A stretch of 64,000 nt of DNA, from positions 1 through 64,000 of the forward strand of contig NZ_JBGGWE010000004.1 of NCBI RefSeq assembly GCF_041321095.1, written 5' to 3'. The notes under the pieces are model-generated. The model made no database searches. It was given only the letters and a program-made list of their open reading frames with translations, and was not told where the DNA came from. How positions within the stretch are numbered: position 1 is the stretch's first letter; every line of letters starts with the position of its first letter. A program made the position numbers and the translations under genes. Source of the stretch: Fibrella arboris. Lineage in GTDB: Bacteria; Bacteroidota; Bacteroidia; Cytophagales; Spirosomataceae. Positions 35,098 through 44,643 of this stretch are shown here, piece by piece.

Positions 35098-35805
35098 ATG
35101 GCTAACCTGGCGAGACTTTGTACGCTTTTTATGCCCGCTCTTTTCGACATTAAAACGATTTTTTTTACGGTCTGGGGCTACCCGATGAGTTATCTGGAGT
35201 TTGCCGGCGTGGTGAGCGGTGGCGTGGCGGTCTGGCTATCAGCGCGGGCCAACATCTGGAGCTGGCCAATCGGCGCCGTGAGCGTAGTGCTGTTTTTTTT
35301 CCTGTTCTTCCAGATTCAACTCTACCCGGATATGTTTTTGCAGGTGTTTTTTCTGGTCACGAACATCCAGGGCTGGTGGCGCTGGACGCACCCACGGCCC
35401 GATGAAGAAGATCAGCACCAGGAGCTGAAGATCAGCCTGATGCCCCTTCGTCAGCTGCTTACGTGGACGCTTTCAGGAGCGCTGGGTACCCTGGCGCTGG
35501 GTACGTTTGCGCAAAACCTTCACCGCTGGCTCCCGGTTGTATTCAGTCAGCCGAGTGCGTTTCCGTATATCGATTCATTCACGACCGTCATGAGCATTGT
35601 GGCGACCTATATGATGATTCAGAAGCGAGTCGAATGCTGGTACGTCTGGCTGTTGATCGACCTGATTCTGACCTACGTGTATTTCATCAAAGGCGTAAAG
35701 GTGGTCGCTATCGAATACGGTATTTTTTGCCTTATTGCCCTCCAGGGTGCTTACCTCTGGACGCACGAGTATCGGAGTTACCCTTCGCAGAAAACCGCCG
35801 GCTAA
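35098..35805 (+). CDS. pnuC: Nicotinamide riboside transporter PnuC
   Basis: 235 residues; a seven-helix facilitator for nicotinamide riboside (or thiamine in PnuT relatives). Family features: GGVAVWLSARANIWSWPIG, QGWWRWTHP (W-x-x-W substrate region) and VECWYVWLLIDLILTYVYF. Start could be the later ATG at 35131 (MPALFDIKTI). The NMN adenylyltransferase-like gene 465 bp downstream points to NAD salvage rather than thiamine. Confidence 0.92.
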   Translation: MANLARLCTLFMPALFDIKTIFFTVWGYPMSYLEFAGVVSGGVAVWLSARANIWSWPIGAVSVVLFFFLFFQIQLYPDMFLQVFFLVTNIQGWWRWTHPRPDEEDQHQELKISLMPLRQLLTWTLSGALGTLALGTFAQNLHRWLPVVFSQPSAFPYIDSFTTVMSIVATYMMIQKRVECWYVWLLIDLILTYVYFIKGVKVVAIEYGIFCLIALQGAYLWTHEYRSYPSQKTAG

Positions 35806-35871
35806 GCCTGCTGGATTGCAACTGATGTGTGGTGTTTTGGGTCAGACGCGTAGAAGCAAATCAGACCTGAC

Positions 35872-36270
35872 ATGAAATTTCCGCTACTTGCCCTGCTCGT
35901 TCTCTTGGTTGCCTGCTCCAAATCAGACCCTACTCCAGCGAACGCCTTCGTTGGAACATGGCGACTCACTACGTATTGCAAACCAACAAGTGGTACGGCC
36001 TGCACCACCGTTAACGTACCTACCGATAAAGGCGTGTTCATTACGTTCGACAATGAGGGCCAGTTCAAGGAAACGTATGCGAACACAACTCCGGCTGAAT
36101 ACGGTTTTCTCAGCGCCTCGGGAAGTTACTCTGTTGAACATGGTGGCATTAGGATACAGACATTCCTCATGTCGTCAATGGCTGGTCAGTTTATAAAAGT
36201 TGTTTCGGTCGACAGCCGGCGGTTAGTGCTTACTCCGTATACCAACGGAGAGTACATTTTTGTACGATAA
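35872..36270 (+). CDS. Small lipoprotein, lipocalin-like
   Basis: 132 residues with a lipoprotein signal (LLALLVLLVACS; lipobox Cys15) and then a beta-rich domain starting FVGTWRLTTYC, the style of Bacteroidota lipocalin-like lipoproteins. One Cys pair (YCKPTSGTACTT). Ends one base before the next gene's ATG. It separates pnuC from the adenylyltransferase but may be co-transcribed. Confidence 0.75.
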   Translation: MKFPLLALLVLLVACSKSDPTPANAFVGTWRLTTYCKPTSGTACTTVNVPTDKGVFITFDNEGQFKETYANTTPAEYGFLSASGSYSVEHGGIRIQTFLMSSMAGQFIKVVSVDSRRLVLTPYTNGEYIFVR

Positions 36271-36747
36271 ATGAGTACGACCGGGCTCGTTTTCGGCAAG
36301 TTTATGCCAGTGCACACGGGGCACCTGGCTCTGATCGACTTTGCCCGACAGCAATGCGACCAGCTCATTGTGTCGATGAGTTATACATTCACTGACCCGA
36401 TTCCGGCCGACCTCCGACTTGCCTGGCTTACCGAGTTGCTGGCCCCCTTCCCCACCATTACCGTCACCGCAGCGCTCGATGACTTTCATGATCCGTCGTT
36501 ACCCCTTTGGGAAGCCACGAAAGCCTGGGCAACATTTATTAGGAATCGATTTCCTACGGTGAGCGTTTTTTTTGCTTCCGAAGCTTACGGACCGCCCCTG
36601 GCCCACCACAGCGGACTCAGGTATGTGCCCTTCGATCAGGCTCGACGGCTGGTTCCGGTATCAGCTACGCTGATCAGAGAGAACCCTTCTCAGTATGACC
36701 AGTTTCTCCCGGCCGTTGTAAAGCCTTATTTCATCAGTAACCAGTGA
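36271..36747 (+). CDS. NadR-like nicotinamide-nucleotide adenylyltransferase domain protein
   Basis: 158 residues. A nucleotidyltransferase of the NadR type: GKFMPVHTGH (residues ~9-18) contains the T/HxGH ATP-binding motif, and VSATLIRENP is the C-terminal ATP site (ISxTxIR-like). Converts NMN to NAD+. It stops where NadR usually continues with a ribosylnicotinamide kinase domain, so the kinase step for PnuC-imported riboside must be elsewhere or the substrate differs. Confidence 0.8.
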   Translation: MSTTGLVFGKFMPVHTGHLALIDFARQQCDQLIVSMSYTFTDPIPADLRLAWLTELLAPFPTITVTAALDDFHDPSLPLWEATKAWATFIRNRFPTVSVFFASEAYGPPLAHHSGLRYVPFDQARRLVPVSATLIRENPSQYDQFLPAVVKPYFISNQ

Positions 36748-36898
36748 CTGGAAAATCGGAAAAGAAGTGATCAGATCCACCAATTACTCAGGGAAAGCCG
36801 GTATATTGAGGCTACAATTCAATTAGTTAGCTGCGTCCTGTTACAAGGTATAGTCTCAACCAATTCCCCCATTGACGTCTCGTTAAACTGGTCTGTGT

Positions 36899-37495
36899 AT
36901 GAAGCATTTTTTCTTACTAATCAGCTGTTTGATAGCGGTTATAGACGGCCACGCGCAACTCCCCTACGTACCGGCAAAGAACGCTATTCAGCTTGGGGCC
37001 GACTACCTGGGGGTTGATCCGGCCAATGGACTTAAATACCGCTTTGCCTTTGATTACCGCCGCTACACCACCCGCGACCGGTTGAGTTTAGGCCTCACGG
37101 TGGGGTTTATGAATAGCCAGCGAACGACCGTGCTAATACCTGATTACGTTAGTGTGGGCACCAATACCCGTCGGCGCGTCACCGTTGACCTAACCGCTGC
37201 GTATAACGTACTGCATTCCGTTCACCACGCCCTTCGGCTTGGCGCTGGTCCAGCCTTGTGGTATGGTAGCGAGGACCTGTTTGTGAAAGTTGATCCATAC
37301 CCGGTTCCAAGTGGTACACCGATCGACATCGTTCGTCGGCAAACAGAAGGCTGGCGCTTCGGTGGGCAAGTCTCAGCCGAATACACATACGCGCTGGCGC
37401 TGAATACACAGGTGAGCGTTCATGCGGGAGGCGCTGTAGTCGGACCTTCGGGGCTTGTGCCGTTATTCGGTTTCCGGGCAGGCTACCGCTTTTGA
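36899..37495 (+). CDS. Outer-membrane beta-barrel-like protein
   Basis: 198 residues with a signal peptide (MKHFFLLISCLIAVIDGHAQ) and alternating amphipathic strands (YRFAFDYRRYT, RLSLGLTVGFM, ALRLGAGPALWYG) ending in FGFRAGYRF with a terminal aromatic, as in Bacteroidota outer-membrane barrels. No function assignable. Confidence 0.65.
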   Translation: MKHFFLLISCLIAVIDGHAQLPYVPAKNAIQLGADYLGVDPANGLKYRFAFDYRRYTTRDRLSLGLTVGFMNSQRTTVLIPDYVSVGTNTRRRVTVDLTAAYNVLHSVHHALRLGAGPALWYGSEDLFVKVDPYPVPSGTPIDIVRRQTEGWRFGGQVSAEYTYALALNTQVSVHAGGAVVGPSGLVPLFGFRAGYRF

Positions 37496-37573
37496 TACGC
37501 ACTCCAGCCATTCGATTCGTGCCAGGCCGGGCCAAGTTTCGGCTTAACAGCCATACGCACCTGCCTCGTCAGA

Positions 37574-38098
37574 TTACCTTCCTAGTTGTGGCTCATTTGC
37601 CGACTGGGTCTGCTCAGACAGAATCGGTGCCTGGCGTAGGTTACCTGCGTACCGGACGATCAGTAAACCTGCTATACAAAAGATTACGGCTGATGTACCG
37701 ACCGTTGCCCACCAGAAAAAACGGGGAGGGAAAAGCCGGTAGGTGGCTTCAACAATAAATGTAGCATACAAGCTAGTGACCGACAGACTCATGCCAAGGT
37801 AATGCCAGTAGCGCCAGTTTCGGATATAGGTGCGGAACCAGACTGCTCCAAGACCGGCCAACAGCACCAGCCAACTAAAAACTGCTCCCCAATGTACAAT
37901 ACCAAACCGGCCGAAAAGTCGGTAGATGCCAAACGCAGTGGTGAGTACGATCACCATGCTTGCCACATAAGCGTATCCAATTCGCTGGTGCTGTATTGTT
38001 CCTTTCGGAAAGACGATCACCAACGTACCCGAGAGTAGCGACAAAACGGCAAAACCAACATGAACCAGACTGGTTACCGACGCTATGAGCTCACCCAT
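37574..38098 (-). CDS. DUF2306-like multi-pass membrane protein
   Basis: 174 residues with five or six predicted helices. KGTIQHQRIGYAYVASMV is the conserved cytoplasmic HR.GY segment and RNWRYWHYLGMSLSVTSLYA another. Members of DUF2306 are uncharacterised, possibly haem- or quinone-related. Converges on the 36899-37495 gene. Confidence 0.7.
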   Translation of the reverse strand: MGELIASVTSLVHVGFAVLSLLSGTLVIVFPKGTIQHQRIGYAYVASMVIVLTTAFGIYRLFGRFGIVHWGAVFSWLVLLAGLGAVWFRTYIRNWRYWHYLGMSLSVTSLYATFIVEATYRLFPPRFFWWATVGTSAVIFCIAGLLIVRYAGNLRQAPILSEQTQSANEPQLGR

Positions 38099-38254
38099 GA
38101 ATGATCCTGTTTATAGGCCCAAACAGCTTGATAAATTCCCTAAACTTCCTGGTCACTGCTACGCGACGTGTCATTTTATATAATTAAGTAGACAATTCAA
38201 CAACAATAGGTATACACAGTAGTTAATTTACCAGATCACAATCAATGCAACGCT

Positions 38255-38770
38255 ATGGAAAGTAAGGCAAAGGTGCTCGGGCACGCCCTCCACCCCATTT
38301 TAATTGTTTTTCCGCTTGGTCTTTTATCAACGTCAGTTCTATTTGATGTGGCGCATTTACTGACCGATAGCCGGGCTTTTGCGCTGGTGGCTTTCTGGAC
38401 AGTAGTTGGCGGGATACTTGGCGGATTGGTTGCGGCTGTTCCCGGCTGGATCGACTGGCTGGCCATACCGGCTGGTACACGTGCTAAACGGATTGGCCTT
38501 ATTCACGGTTTAGGCAACGTAATGGTATTGCTGTTATTTAGCCTGAGCTGGCTGATTCGGCGCGATGAAAACGCCTATCTGCCGACCGTTAGCTCATTGA
38601 GTGCTTCATTTGCAGGCTTCGCTATACTGGGCATTACCGGATGGCTCGGAGGCGAACTGGTCGACAGGCTGGGCGTAGGGGTCGATGATCACGCGAATCT
38701 GAACGCGCCTAGTTCGCTGTCCGGGTATGCAGCTACCGATATAAACCCAGTGCGCCACACGATTCATTGA
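38255..38770 (+). CDS. DUF2231 membrane protein
   Basis: 171 residues. LGHALHPILIVFPLGLL is the DUF2231 signature (HP.hP.llvPFP), and the four helices at ~15-35, 48-65, 88-108 and 120-140 fit. VAAVPGWIDWLAI and ITGWLGGELVDRLGVGV are further family motifs. Function unknown. Confidence 0.82.
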   Translation: MESKAKVLGHALHPILIVFPLGLLSTSVLFDVAHLLTDSRAFALVAFWTVVGGILGGLVAAVPGWIDWLAIPAGTRAKRIGLIHGLGNVMVLLLFSLSWLIRRDENAYLPTVSSLSASFAGFAILGITGWLGGELVDRLGVGVDDHANLNAPSSLSGYAATDINPVRHTIH

Positions 38771-39209
38771 CACGACGCCCACAAAACGGAACGGCTTTGC
38801 TCAGGTACATGCCGAATTAAGTGGCCTGGCGCAGCTGGTAGCCTTGTCCAGGTATACTGGTTAGGTCTGTATCCGGTATACCAGTTTGACTGGCTGCCTG
38901 TCGCGGCTGGTAGCCACCAGATCATGCGCTGGCGAATAGAGCTGCTTCATGATTTGCTCATCATTGACTTAGAGCCGCAGGAAGATCAGACCCACAATGA
39001 GTAATGAGAGCAGAACCGGCACCCATTAGAATAGTTCAATTTTACAAACGATCATCCATAAGGCTTTTCACAACACTGGTTGCGTGGGAGGCCGCGTTTA
39101 TACGAAGCAAACGGGCTGCGGGTCGGGCAATTCCCTGCGGGCGGGTAATAACCCACCTTAACCATTGAGCAATTTCCCGGTTATATCCCCACCAACGTTC
39201 CAGTTATTT
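38771..39209. other. Intergenic region without a supported gene
   Basis: Contains words resembling membrane-protein coding on the minus strand (38890-39030) but no intact frame; possibly a gene relic. Confidence 0.3.
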
Positions 39210-40019
39210 ATGAAATGTCTATGGCAATTACTGCTACTTGTCGGACTATGGGTAAGCACCACATCGGTTGCTTTTTCACAGGCCAAAATCAATGTTAATG
39301 AGCCAACGAAACTAGCTTCAGCTCAAGACGCAGCGCCTGATTCGGCAAAGGCGAAAGTCGCGAGTCCTAAGGCATTGACCTTCACGGCATCGACTGATCA
39401 ACGGTTCTTTTTTTTCAATGACACCCGGAACGATAATGGTCGTCGGGTGCCGGTGAGTGTGTATGGCATTCGGGCGGGGTTTCTATTTCCGGTACGGCAT
39501 CCAGACCAGGTAGAACCGGGTGGCAGGCGGGCCGCTTTCAAAACGGGAGTGGGTTTCTATTTCGTTAACCAGACGCTTGATCGCCCCGGTTTGCTGCCAG
39601 GTACGTCCGACGCTATCGAGCGGCATTTACGCATCGTAACGGCCTATTTTGAGCCTTATCTCTTCCGTAAAAAAGCCATTGAAGTCAGCCTGCCGCTCGA
39701 GCTGGGCTATGGGCATTCGCGCTACGTCGAGGTCAACAATCAAACAGCCGAGAGCGAAGTGGCGCGGGGCATTTTCATTCCGGCGGGCGTGGGCCTGTCG
39801 GGTTCCTACCAGTTTCCTAGCGTCCGCTGGTTCAGACCCCTCCACTGGTTTGGGGTCAACCTGCTGACCGGTTACCGATTTATTCTAAAGAAAGATGTAC
39901 CCGAAAGTCAGGTAAACTACTCGGGCTTCTATATCTCGGTGGGCCCGTCGTTTTTTCTCGAAAACCTGACCTACGACATTGGACAGTGGCGCAAGAACCG
40001 GAAGAAAAAGCGACAATGA
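39210..40019 (+). CDS. Secreted/outer-membrane protein of unknown function
   Basis: 269 residues from MKCLWQLLLLVGLWVSTTSV, a signal peptide cut after AFSQA; the longer frame from 39165 lacks sense before it. A low-complexity Ala/Lys linker (~25-45) precedes a beta-rich domain (RRVPVSVYGIRAGFLFPV, FKTGVGFYFVNQ, FYISVGPSFFLENL), barrel-like. Basic tail KNRKKKRQ. Confidence 0.6.
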   Translation: MKCLWQLLLLVGLWVSTTSVAFSQAKINVNEPTKLASAQDAAPDSAKAKVASPKALTFTASTDQRFFFFNDTRNDNGRRVPVSVYGIRAGFLFPVRHPDQVEPGGRRAAFKTGVGFYFVNQTLDRPGLLPGTSDAIERHLRIVTAYFEPYLFRKKAIEVSLPLELGYGHSRYVEVNNQTAESEVARGIFIPAGVGLSGSYQFPSVRWFRPLHWFGVNLLTGYRFILKKDVPESQVNYSGFYISVGPSFFLENLTYDIGQWRKNRKKKRQ

Positions 40020-40029
40020 GGGCACGTAC

Positions 40030-40869
40030 CTACCGTTTTCTGCGCCCCAGCCAGAGCAGGCTATTCATGATCAGTTGATCCTGATTCTTGTTACCGAACG
40101 ACGAAGACAGGGCCTTGTTGGTTTTGTGTTCGTAATCAATATCGTTGTGGCCCATGTTCAGGTAGATCATCCGGTATTTTTTATTGGTCCACACTACTGG
40201 GTAGTAGCCACTATGCCAGATCTCGTGCGGTTTGGGGCCAGTTCCGAGCGGAAAACTGGTCGAATCAATGGCAAGCAGGATATCGATATCCGGGTTCTTT
40301 CGCAAATCGTTCGACCAGCGGTACCATTCATTTGGGGTCGAGGTGAAGGTATGAGGCAACCCGTTCATAGCCGGATGACTGGCCGTTTCGACCCGTACAA
40401 CAGCCGACGTAGGTCGCCAGGTATTGCTCCTGTAGGAACCCGATCCCAGAAATTCGTTGTGGTACCAGTCCCAGTTCTGTGGGTAGGTCGACGGTGTGAG
40501 CGCAAAGGCCGAAAAATGGAAGCCCATCCAGGCGCCACCCTGCTTCACGTACGTTTCGAACGCGGCACGTTGAGCCGGGTCTTCGGGACGGGTATCGAGG
40601 AAAACAACAACCTGGTAGTCGGCCAGGAAGCTGGTGTTCAGCTGATTCCAGTCGGCCGTTGAATCATATCGGAATCCATTGGCCGCGGCAACTGTCGAAA
40701 ACCAGCGGTTGGCTTCATGAACGAAACTGATGTGCGCCTGATCATTCCTGGCGGTATAAAAAGCAATGACGTTGAACGTCGCCTCTTTAGGCTGTGCCCG
40801 AACAGTAAAGGTGCCGATCAGCAGCCAACAGCAGGTCAGGATAGTAAAATTACGGGCGAAAAGAAACAT
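40030..40869 (-). CDS. ThuA-like domain protein, secreted
   Basis: 279 residues with a signal peptide (FTILTCCWLLIGTFTVRAQ). The ThuA-like glutamine-amidotransferase fold: HISFVHEANRWF, YQVVVFLDTRPED, YVKQGGAWMGFHF and YRMIYLNMGHNDIDY. In Bacteroidota these domains are linked to carbohydrate processing (trehalose-utilisation-like) and are usually periplasmic. Converges on 39210-40019. Confidence 0.85.
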   Translation of the reverse strand: MFLFARNFTILTCCWLLIGTFTVRAQPKEATFNVIAFYTARNDQAHISFVHEANRWFSTVAAANGFRYDSTADWNQLNTSFLADYQVVVFLDTRPEDPAQRAAFETYVKQGGAWMGFHFSAFALTPSTYPQNWDWYHNEFLGSGSYRSNTWRPTSAVVRVETASHPAMNGLPHTFTSTPNEWYRWSNDLRKNPDIDILLAIDSTSFPLGTGPKPHEIWHSGYYPVVWTNKKYRMIYLNMGHNDIDYEHKTNKALSSSFGNKNQDQLIMNSLLWLGRRKR

Positions 40870-40980
40870 AGTGACAGGTGTTCGGGCCGATAATACAGGA
40901 TGATGGCAACTCCTGAACGGCCTTATCGTTAAGAGAGTGAACGGCCATGTCTACTCTGTCTTTTCACGAGCCGGATTGGC

Positions 40981-40988
40981 TATGTTTG
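40981..40988 (+). promoter_or_regulatory. -7 box of the cytochrome P450 gene (TATGTTTG)
   Basis: TAnnTTTG match 22 bp before the ATG. Confidence 0.5.
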
Positions 40989-41010
40989 CCTGTCGATCAC
41001 CAATCAGCCT

Positions 41011-42372
41011 ATGGAAACGTTAGTCCCTGTTCATCCGGGTTTACCCCTATTTGGTAATGCACTTTCGCTGGCCCGCGATCCGCTTGGTTTCTTCACCAGG
41101 CTCCACCGGCAGTACGGCCAGGTTGTCCGGCTCACTATTGGCGGGCGGCGGCAGCACCTTGTTTTCCAACCCGAGTACGCGAAGCATGTTTTGCAGGAAA
41201 ATAACCGCAATTATGTGCGGTCACCAGCTTTTGTTGTTCTAAAGCGGTTTCTGGGCGAAGGCCTGCTCACCAGCGACGGTGACTTCTGGCGTAGCCAACG
41301 CCGGTTGGCCCAGCCTGCCTTCCACCGACAGAAGATCACGCTCCTGGCCGAAACGATGGTGCAGGAATCGGCCGCCTGGATAGCTGAGCTGAAGCACCTG
41401 AATCTGTCGCAGCCAGTCAATATGTCGCAGGCGTATATGGACGTGACCATGCATATCGTCTGCAAAACACTGTTCAGTACCAACGTTGAAGGCCGACTCG
41501 ATGGGTTATCGCACTCGCTGGAGACGCTGAATGTATTGGCCAATAAATCGTTACTGTCGCCCATTAAGGTCCCCCGATCCTGGCCAACGCCGAACAATCT
41601 TCGCTACAACCGGGCACGTGCGCAGGTCGATGCGCTCATCTATGCATTTATTCATACCCGCAAACAAACCGGTGACCGCCGCGACGACCTGCTGGATATG
41701 CTGCTCTACGCCACAGACGAAGACACGGGCCAGGGTATGTCTGAGCAACAACTGCGCGACGAGTGTGTCACGCTGTTTACAGCGGGTCATGAAACAACCG
41801 CCGTGGCGATGGCGTGGGTAACGTACCTGCTGGCGCTACACCCCGATGTGGTGGCTAAGCTACGTGCCGAAGCCGATGCCGTGCTGGGTACGTTGCCCAG
41901 TGAGCCAGGCAGCCCGCCGCCCGTTGCCGCTTTTCGGTCGATGCCCTATTCGTTGCAGGTAGTGCAGGAAGCGCTGCGGTTGTACCCACCCGCCTGGGCC
42001 ATGAGCCGAATGGCACTGAACGACGACCAGCTTGGCCCCTACCGGATTCCGAAAGGCGATACGGTCATTGTGAGTCCTTACCTCCTGCACCATGACCCTG
42101 CCAACTGGCCCGACCCCGACCGGTTCGATCCCGACCGGTTTGCTGAAGGCCGCGATAAAGACCGGCCTGCCTATGCCTACATCCCCTTTGGGGGCGGGCC
42201 ACGGCTGTGTATCGGAAATCAGTTTGCCCTAATGGAGATGCAGATTCTGCTCCATCTCTTCATTCGGGCCTTCGATTTCGAGCTTGTCAATGCCGCCGCC
42301 ATCCGGCCGAAGCCGCTGATCACCCTCCGGCCCAATCACCCTATCCAGGTTAACTTGACCCTGCGTGCGTAG
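41011..42372 (+). CDS. Cytochrome P450
   Basis: 453 residues. The haem-binding Cys400 sits in FGGGPRLCIGNQ; the I-helix has GHETTAVAMAW (~250-260); the ExxR helix is QEALRL; and PDRFDPDRFAEG is the PERF region. The type resembles the bacterial CYP102/CYP4-like fatty-acid or terpenoid hydroxylases (long I helix, RSPAFVVLKRFLGEGLLTSD). A ferredoxin partner is not adjacent, so substrate and electron source are unknown. Confidence 0.95.
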   Translation: METLVPVHPGLPLFGNALSLARDPLGFFTRLHRQYGQVVRLTIGGRRQHLVFQPEYAKHVLQENNRNYVRSPAFVVLKRFLGEGLLTSDGDFWRSQRRLAQPAFHRQKITLLAETMVQESAAWIAELKHLNLSQPVNMSQAYMDVTMHIVCKTLFSTNVEGRLDGLSHSLETLNVLANKSLLSPIKVPRSWPTPNNLRYNRARAQVDALIYAFIHTRKQTGDRRDDLLDMLLYATDEDTGQGMSEQQLRDECVTLFTAGHETTAVAMAWVTYLLALHPDVVAKLRAEADAVLGTLPSEPGSPPPVAAFRSMPYSLQVVQEALRLYPPAWAMSRMALNDDQLGPYRIPKGDTVIVSPYLLHHDPANWPDPDRFDPDRFAEGRDKDRPAYAYIPFGGGPRLCIGNQFALMEMQILLHLFIRAFDFELVNAAAIRPKPLITLRPNHPIQVNLTLRA

Positions 42373-42404
42373 TCGTCGATAACACCCTGCATCTGCTCCT
42401 GATT

Positions 42405-42797
42405 TTGCCAGCGCCAGGTATTCTGTTGAGTAGTCTTCTCGGTGGCTTACTCTTCGCCAAATACCAGCCCAACAACATCAACTACCTGTATGGCTACAGA
42501 ACAAGCCGGTCCATGAGAAAGCAGGATACCTGGAAGACAGCCACCAAGCTGGTGGCCCACCTACCCATCAAGAGTCAGCTGACCATTATTGGCGGCATTG
42601 TGCTTCTTTTCTTCGCTGAAAAACAGCTGGTAACGAACCTGCTTAGCCAACTTGCTGATCTCTATTTGGTAGCCATGCTTATTTCGACTATGTCCGTTAT
42701 ACTCCCCGTTTTTTTCGTCGAATCTTCACTGAAGAAACAGTTTCAGTATGACGGATCCAGGAAGAGCATACACAGCGAGACAGACGGGAATAACTGA
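42405..42797 (+). CDS. SdpI-like membrane protein
   Basis: About 130 residues; start uncertain (TTG at 42405; no ATG upstream in frame before a stop). YGYRTSRSMRKQDTWKTA is the SdpI/YhfL signature. Helices at ~5-20, 58-75 and 88-105. SdpI proteins give immunity to a peptide toxin in Bacillus; most homologues are uncharacterised. It starts 33 bp after the P450 and may be co-transcribed. Confidence 0.65.
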   Translation: MPAPGILLSSLLGGLLFAKYQPNNINYLYGYRTSRSMRKQDTWKTATKLVAHLPIKSQLTIIGGIVLLFFAEKQLVTNLLSQLADLYLVAMLISTMSVILPVFFVESSLKKQFQYDGSRKSIHSETDGNN

Positions 42798-42800
42798 AGG

Positions 42801-43286
42801 CTAAACGCTGAGCTGCTCGAGACTCCAGGTCAACCCGTTAAACAAAGCGGCTTCACTGATCAGCCAGGTCAATTTCGTACTCGGCTTCATTACTACATCA
42901 TTCATTCCTAGCCGCTTATCCAGGCCTGACACCCCCACCCCGTATCCTTGCAGATCGGTGGTATACACGAACGAAATAAGAAATCCCCGCTTATTTTTTT
43001 CGATCTGCATACCGCCAACATATTGGTCAGAGAAGTCATAGAGAAGAAACGTTTTCTGCCCTTTCTCCAGCGATTTTATGCGCTCGATCCAATGATTGAT
43101 GAGCTTTGTAGCCTTATAAGCCTGCCATTCCTCCTCTTTTATGGCCCCTATCTCTTCGTCAGTCAGTTCCAGAAACTCGGCCAGGTAATAGCTGTCAGCT
43201 ACCTTCAGGTAGCTTGGCGTCACATCGATTTTCAAAAATAGGTCGCTATGACCATCACTGGCTTTATCAATCAGTAATCGTAGCAT
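42801..43286 (-). CDS. Hypothetical protein
   Basis: 161 residues, soluble, mixed alpha/beta (LKIDVTPSYLKVADSYYL, HWIERIKSLEKGQKTFLLYD, GGMQIEKNKRGFLISFVYT). No family recognised; could be an immunity-like or regulatory protein. Convergent with the SdpI-like gene, with only 3 bp between. Confidence 0.6.
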   Translation of the reverse strand: MLRLLIDKASDGHSDLFLKIDVTPSYLKVADSYYLAEFLELTDEEIGAIKEEEWQAYKATKLINHWIERIKSLEKGQKTFLLYDFSDQYVGGMQIEKNKRGFLISFVYTTDLQGYGVGVSGLDKRLGMNDVVMKPSTKLTWLISEAALFNGLTWSLEQLSV

Positions 43287-43620
43287 ACCAATCAGATGGC
43301 TCTCTCACTGTCAAGTCAACCATATTTTATCAACAAATGCTCCCTGCTGCCAGAAGGCCACCTTGTCCGGTCGTCATGCCTTCGCACGCAAACGCGATAG
43401 CCCGGCGTAAAGACTGGACATTCTGTTCAGCGATCATTGGCTCGCTGCATGCATCTTCCCTAAAATCAACCGCTTCGAGAGCCCCTTTGCTCGCTGTTAT
43501 CGGACCGTTGGATTGACAAATCAGCCGGTCTACCCAACAATGTGTTTAGCTAGCAGAACGGTTTACTCGTCGACAGACGAAGCGACCCATCAATTCACAT
43601 TTAATCGATTCTCATTCGTC
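43287..43620. other. Intergenic region, nothing recognised
   Basis: Short frames exist but none has protein-like composition or a family. The region probably carries promoters for both neighbours. Confidence 0.35.
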
Positions 43621-43911
43621 ATGAATAAGAAAGCCATCTTCAGTCTGGCCCTGTGCCTGACACTATCTGCCGGCGCTTTTGCACAGACGCCCGCCGAACG
43701 TAAAGTAGATAACACGGCTGCCGACGTGGGCAATGCTACTGAAAAGGGCACCCGGGCTACGGGCCGCGCTGCTGTCAAAGCAGGCAAAGCGGTTGGTAAG
43801 GCCGGAAAAGCCACTGGCAAAGCAGTAGGCAATGCCGCCAAAGCCACCGGTCGGGGCGTCAGTAAGGCTGCCAGAAAAACGAAAGACGCGGTTACTCCCG
43901 ACAACAGGTAA
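43621..43911 (+). CDS. Small secreted Ala/Lys/Gly-rich repeat protein
   Basis: 96 residues from the ATG at 43621: signal peptide (MNKKAIFSLALCLTLSAGAF, then AQ), followed by KAGKA/KATGKA repeats (AVGKAGKATGKAVGNAAKAT). Histone H1-like composition, but exported, so more like a surface or periplasmic LEA-like stress protein. Unknown function. Confidence 0.6.
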   Translation: MNKKAIFSLALCLTLSAGAFAQTPAERKVDNTAADVGNATEKGTRATGRAAVKAGKAVGKAGKATGKAVGNAAKATGRGVSKAARKTKDAVTPDNR

Positions 43912-44126
43912 GTTGTTGCAGAAACACCCGTTGTGAAGGTGGTCGTTTGTTGAACCGGCTTGCTCACTATTGAGTATGCGGATCCGACAGATGGCCACCT
44001 TTTCACGTGTCCCCAGCTGTATTTCAGCACGCTAGCCGTAAAAACAATGACTTGAAGCGCCTGCCGTTGGGAACGCGTAGCCGACTGGCATTTGTTTTGT
44101 CGTGAAAAGGCATAGACCTTTGTGGT

Positions 44127-44570
44127 ATGAAACACGCATTGCTCCGTTTCCTGCACCTGTTCATGGCTGTAGTCGTGCTGTTAAGCAGCATGGGCTTCGG
44201 GCTGGTCGAACATTCGTGCCAGCTACGGGGCAAACGCGTTTATTCGATCCACGACACTAAACCGGGTTGCAAGCGTTGCCAGGTACGTTCACACGCCCCC
44301 GATCAAACGCCGACGGTCAATCGAACCGACTGTTGTAAAGACGAAACCCGGTTTGCTAAAGTCGACATTACGTCGTCACTGAGCCATCAGCTTGTCAAGT
44401 TCGTTAACGTCATCAGCGACCGGTTTGGGGCAGGGCCATCAGCCGTCCTGCTGACGCTGTTAAACGGACCATTTGATCAGCATACCAACGTAGCAGTTGC
44501 CGAGTATGCGTCGCCCCCACCCTTGTCTGGGCGACTGTTGCTGACTTTCGTGCAATCTTTCCTGATTTGA
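44127..44570 (+). CDS. HYC_CC_PP family protein (metal-linked)
   Basis: 147 residues with an N-terminal signal/membrane segment (FLHLFMAVVVLLSSMGFGLV). HSCQLRGKRV, then GCKRCQ and TDCCKDE, give the His-Cys, Cys-Cys pattern, with PPPL near the end; these names define the HYC_CC_PP family. Its members often sit beside TonB receptors and HMA proteins, as here (TonB gene 73 bp downstream). A metal-binding periplasmic role is inferred. Confidence 0.75.
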   Translation: MKHALLRFLHLFMAVVVLLSSMGFGLVEHSCQLRGKRVYSIHDTKPGCKRCQVRSHAPDQTPTVNRTDCCKDETRFAKVDITSSLSHQLVKFVNVISDRFGAGPSAVLLTLLNGPFDQHTNVAVAEYASPPPLSGRLLLTFVQSFLI

Positions 44571-44587
44571 TCTGACAGCTTATCCCG

Positions 44588-44616
44588 GCTCCTGATTCTG
44601 CTATGGAATCAGGCTT
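44588..44616 (+). terminator. Hairpin between the HYC_CC_PP and TonB genes
   Basis: CCTGATTC / GAATCAGG with a 7-nt loop and CTTTT tail. It could be an attenuator within the operon rather than a full stop. Confidence 0.5.
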
Positions 44617-44643
44617 TTGGTGTTTATCCTGTCAGACAAAATC

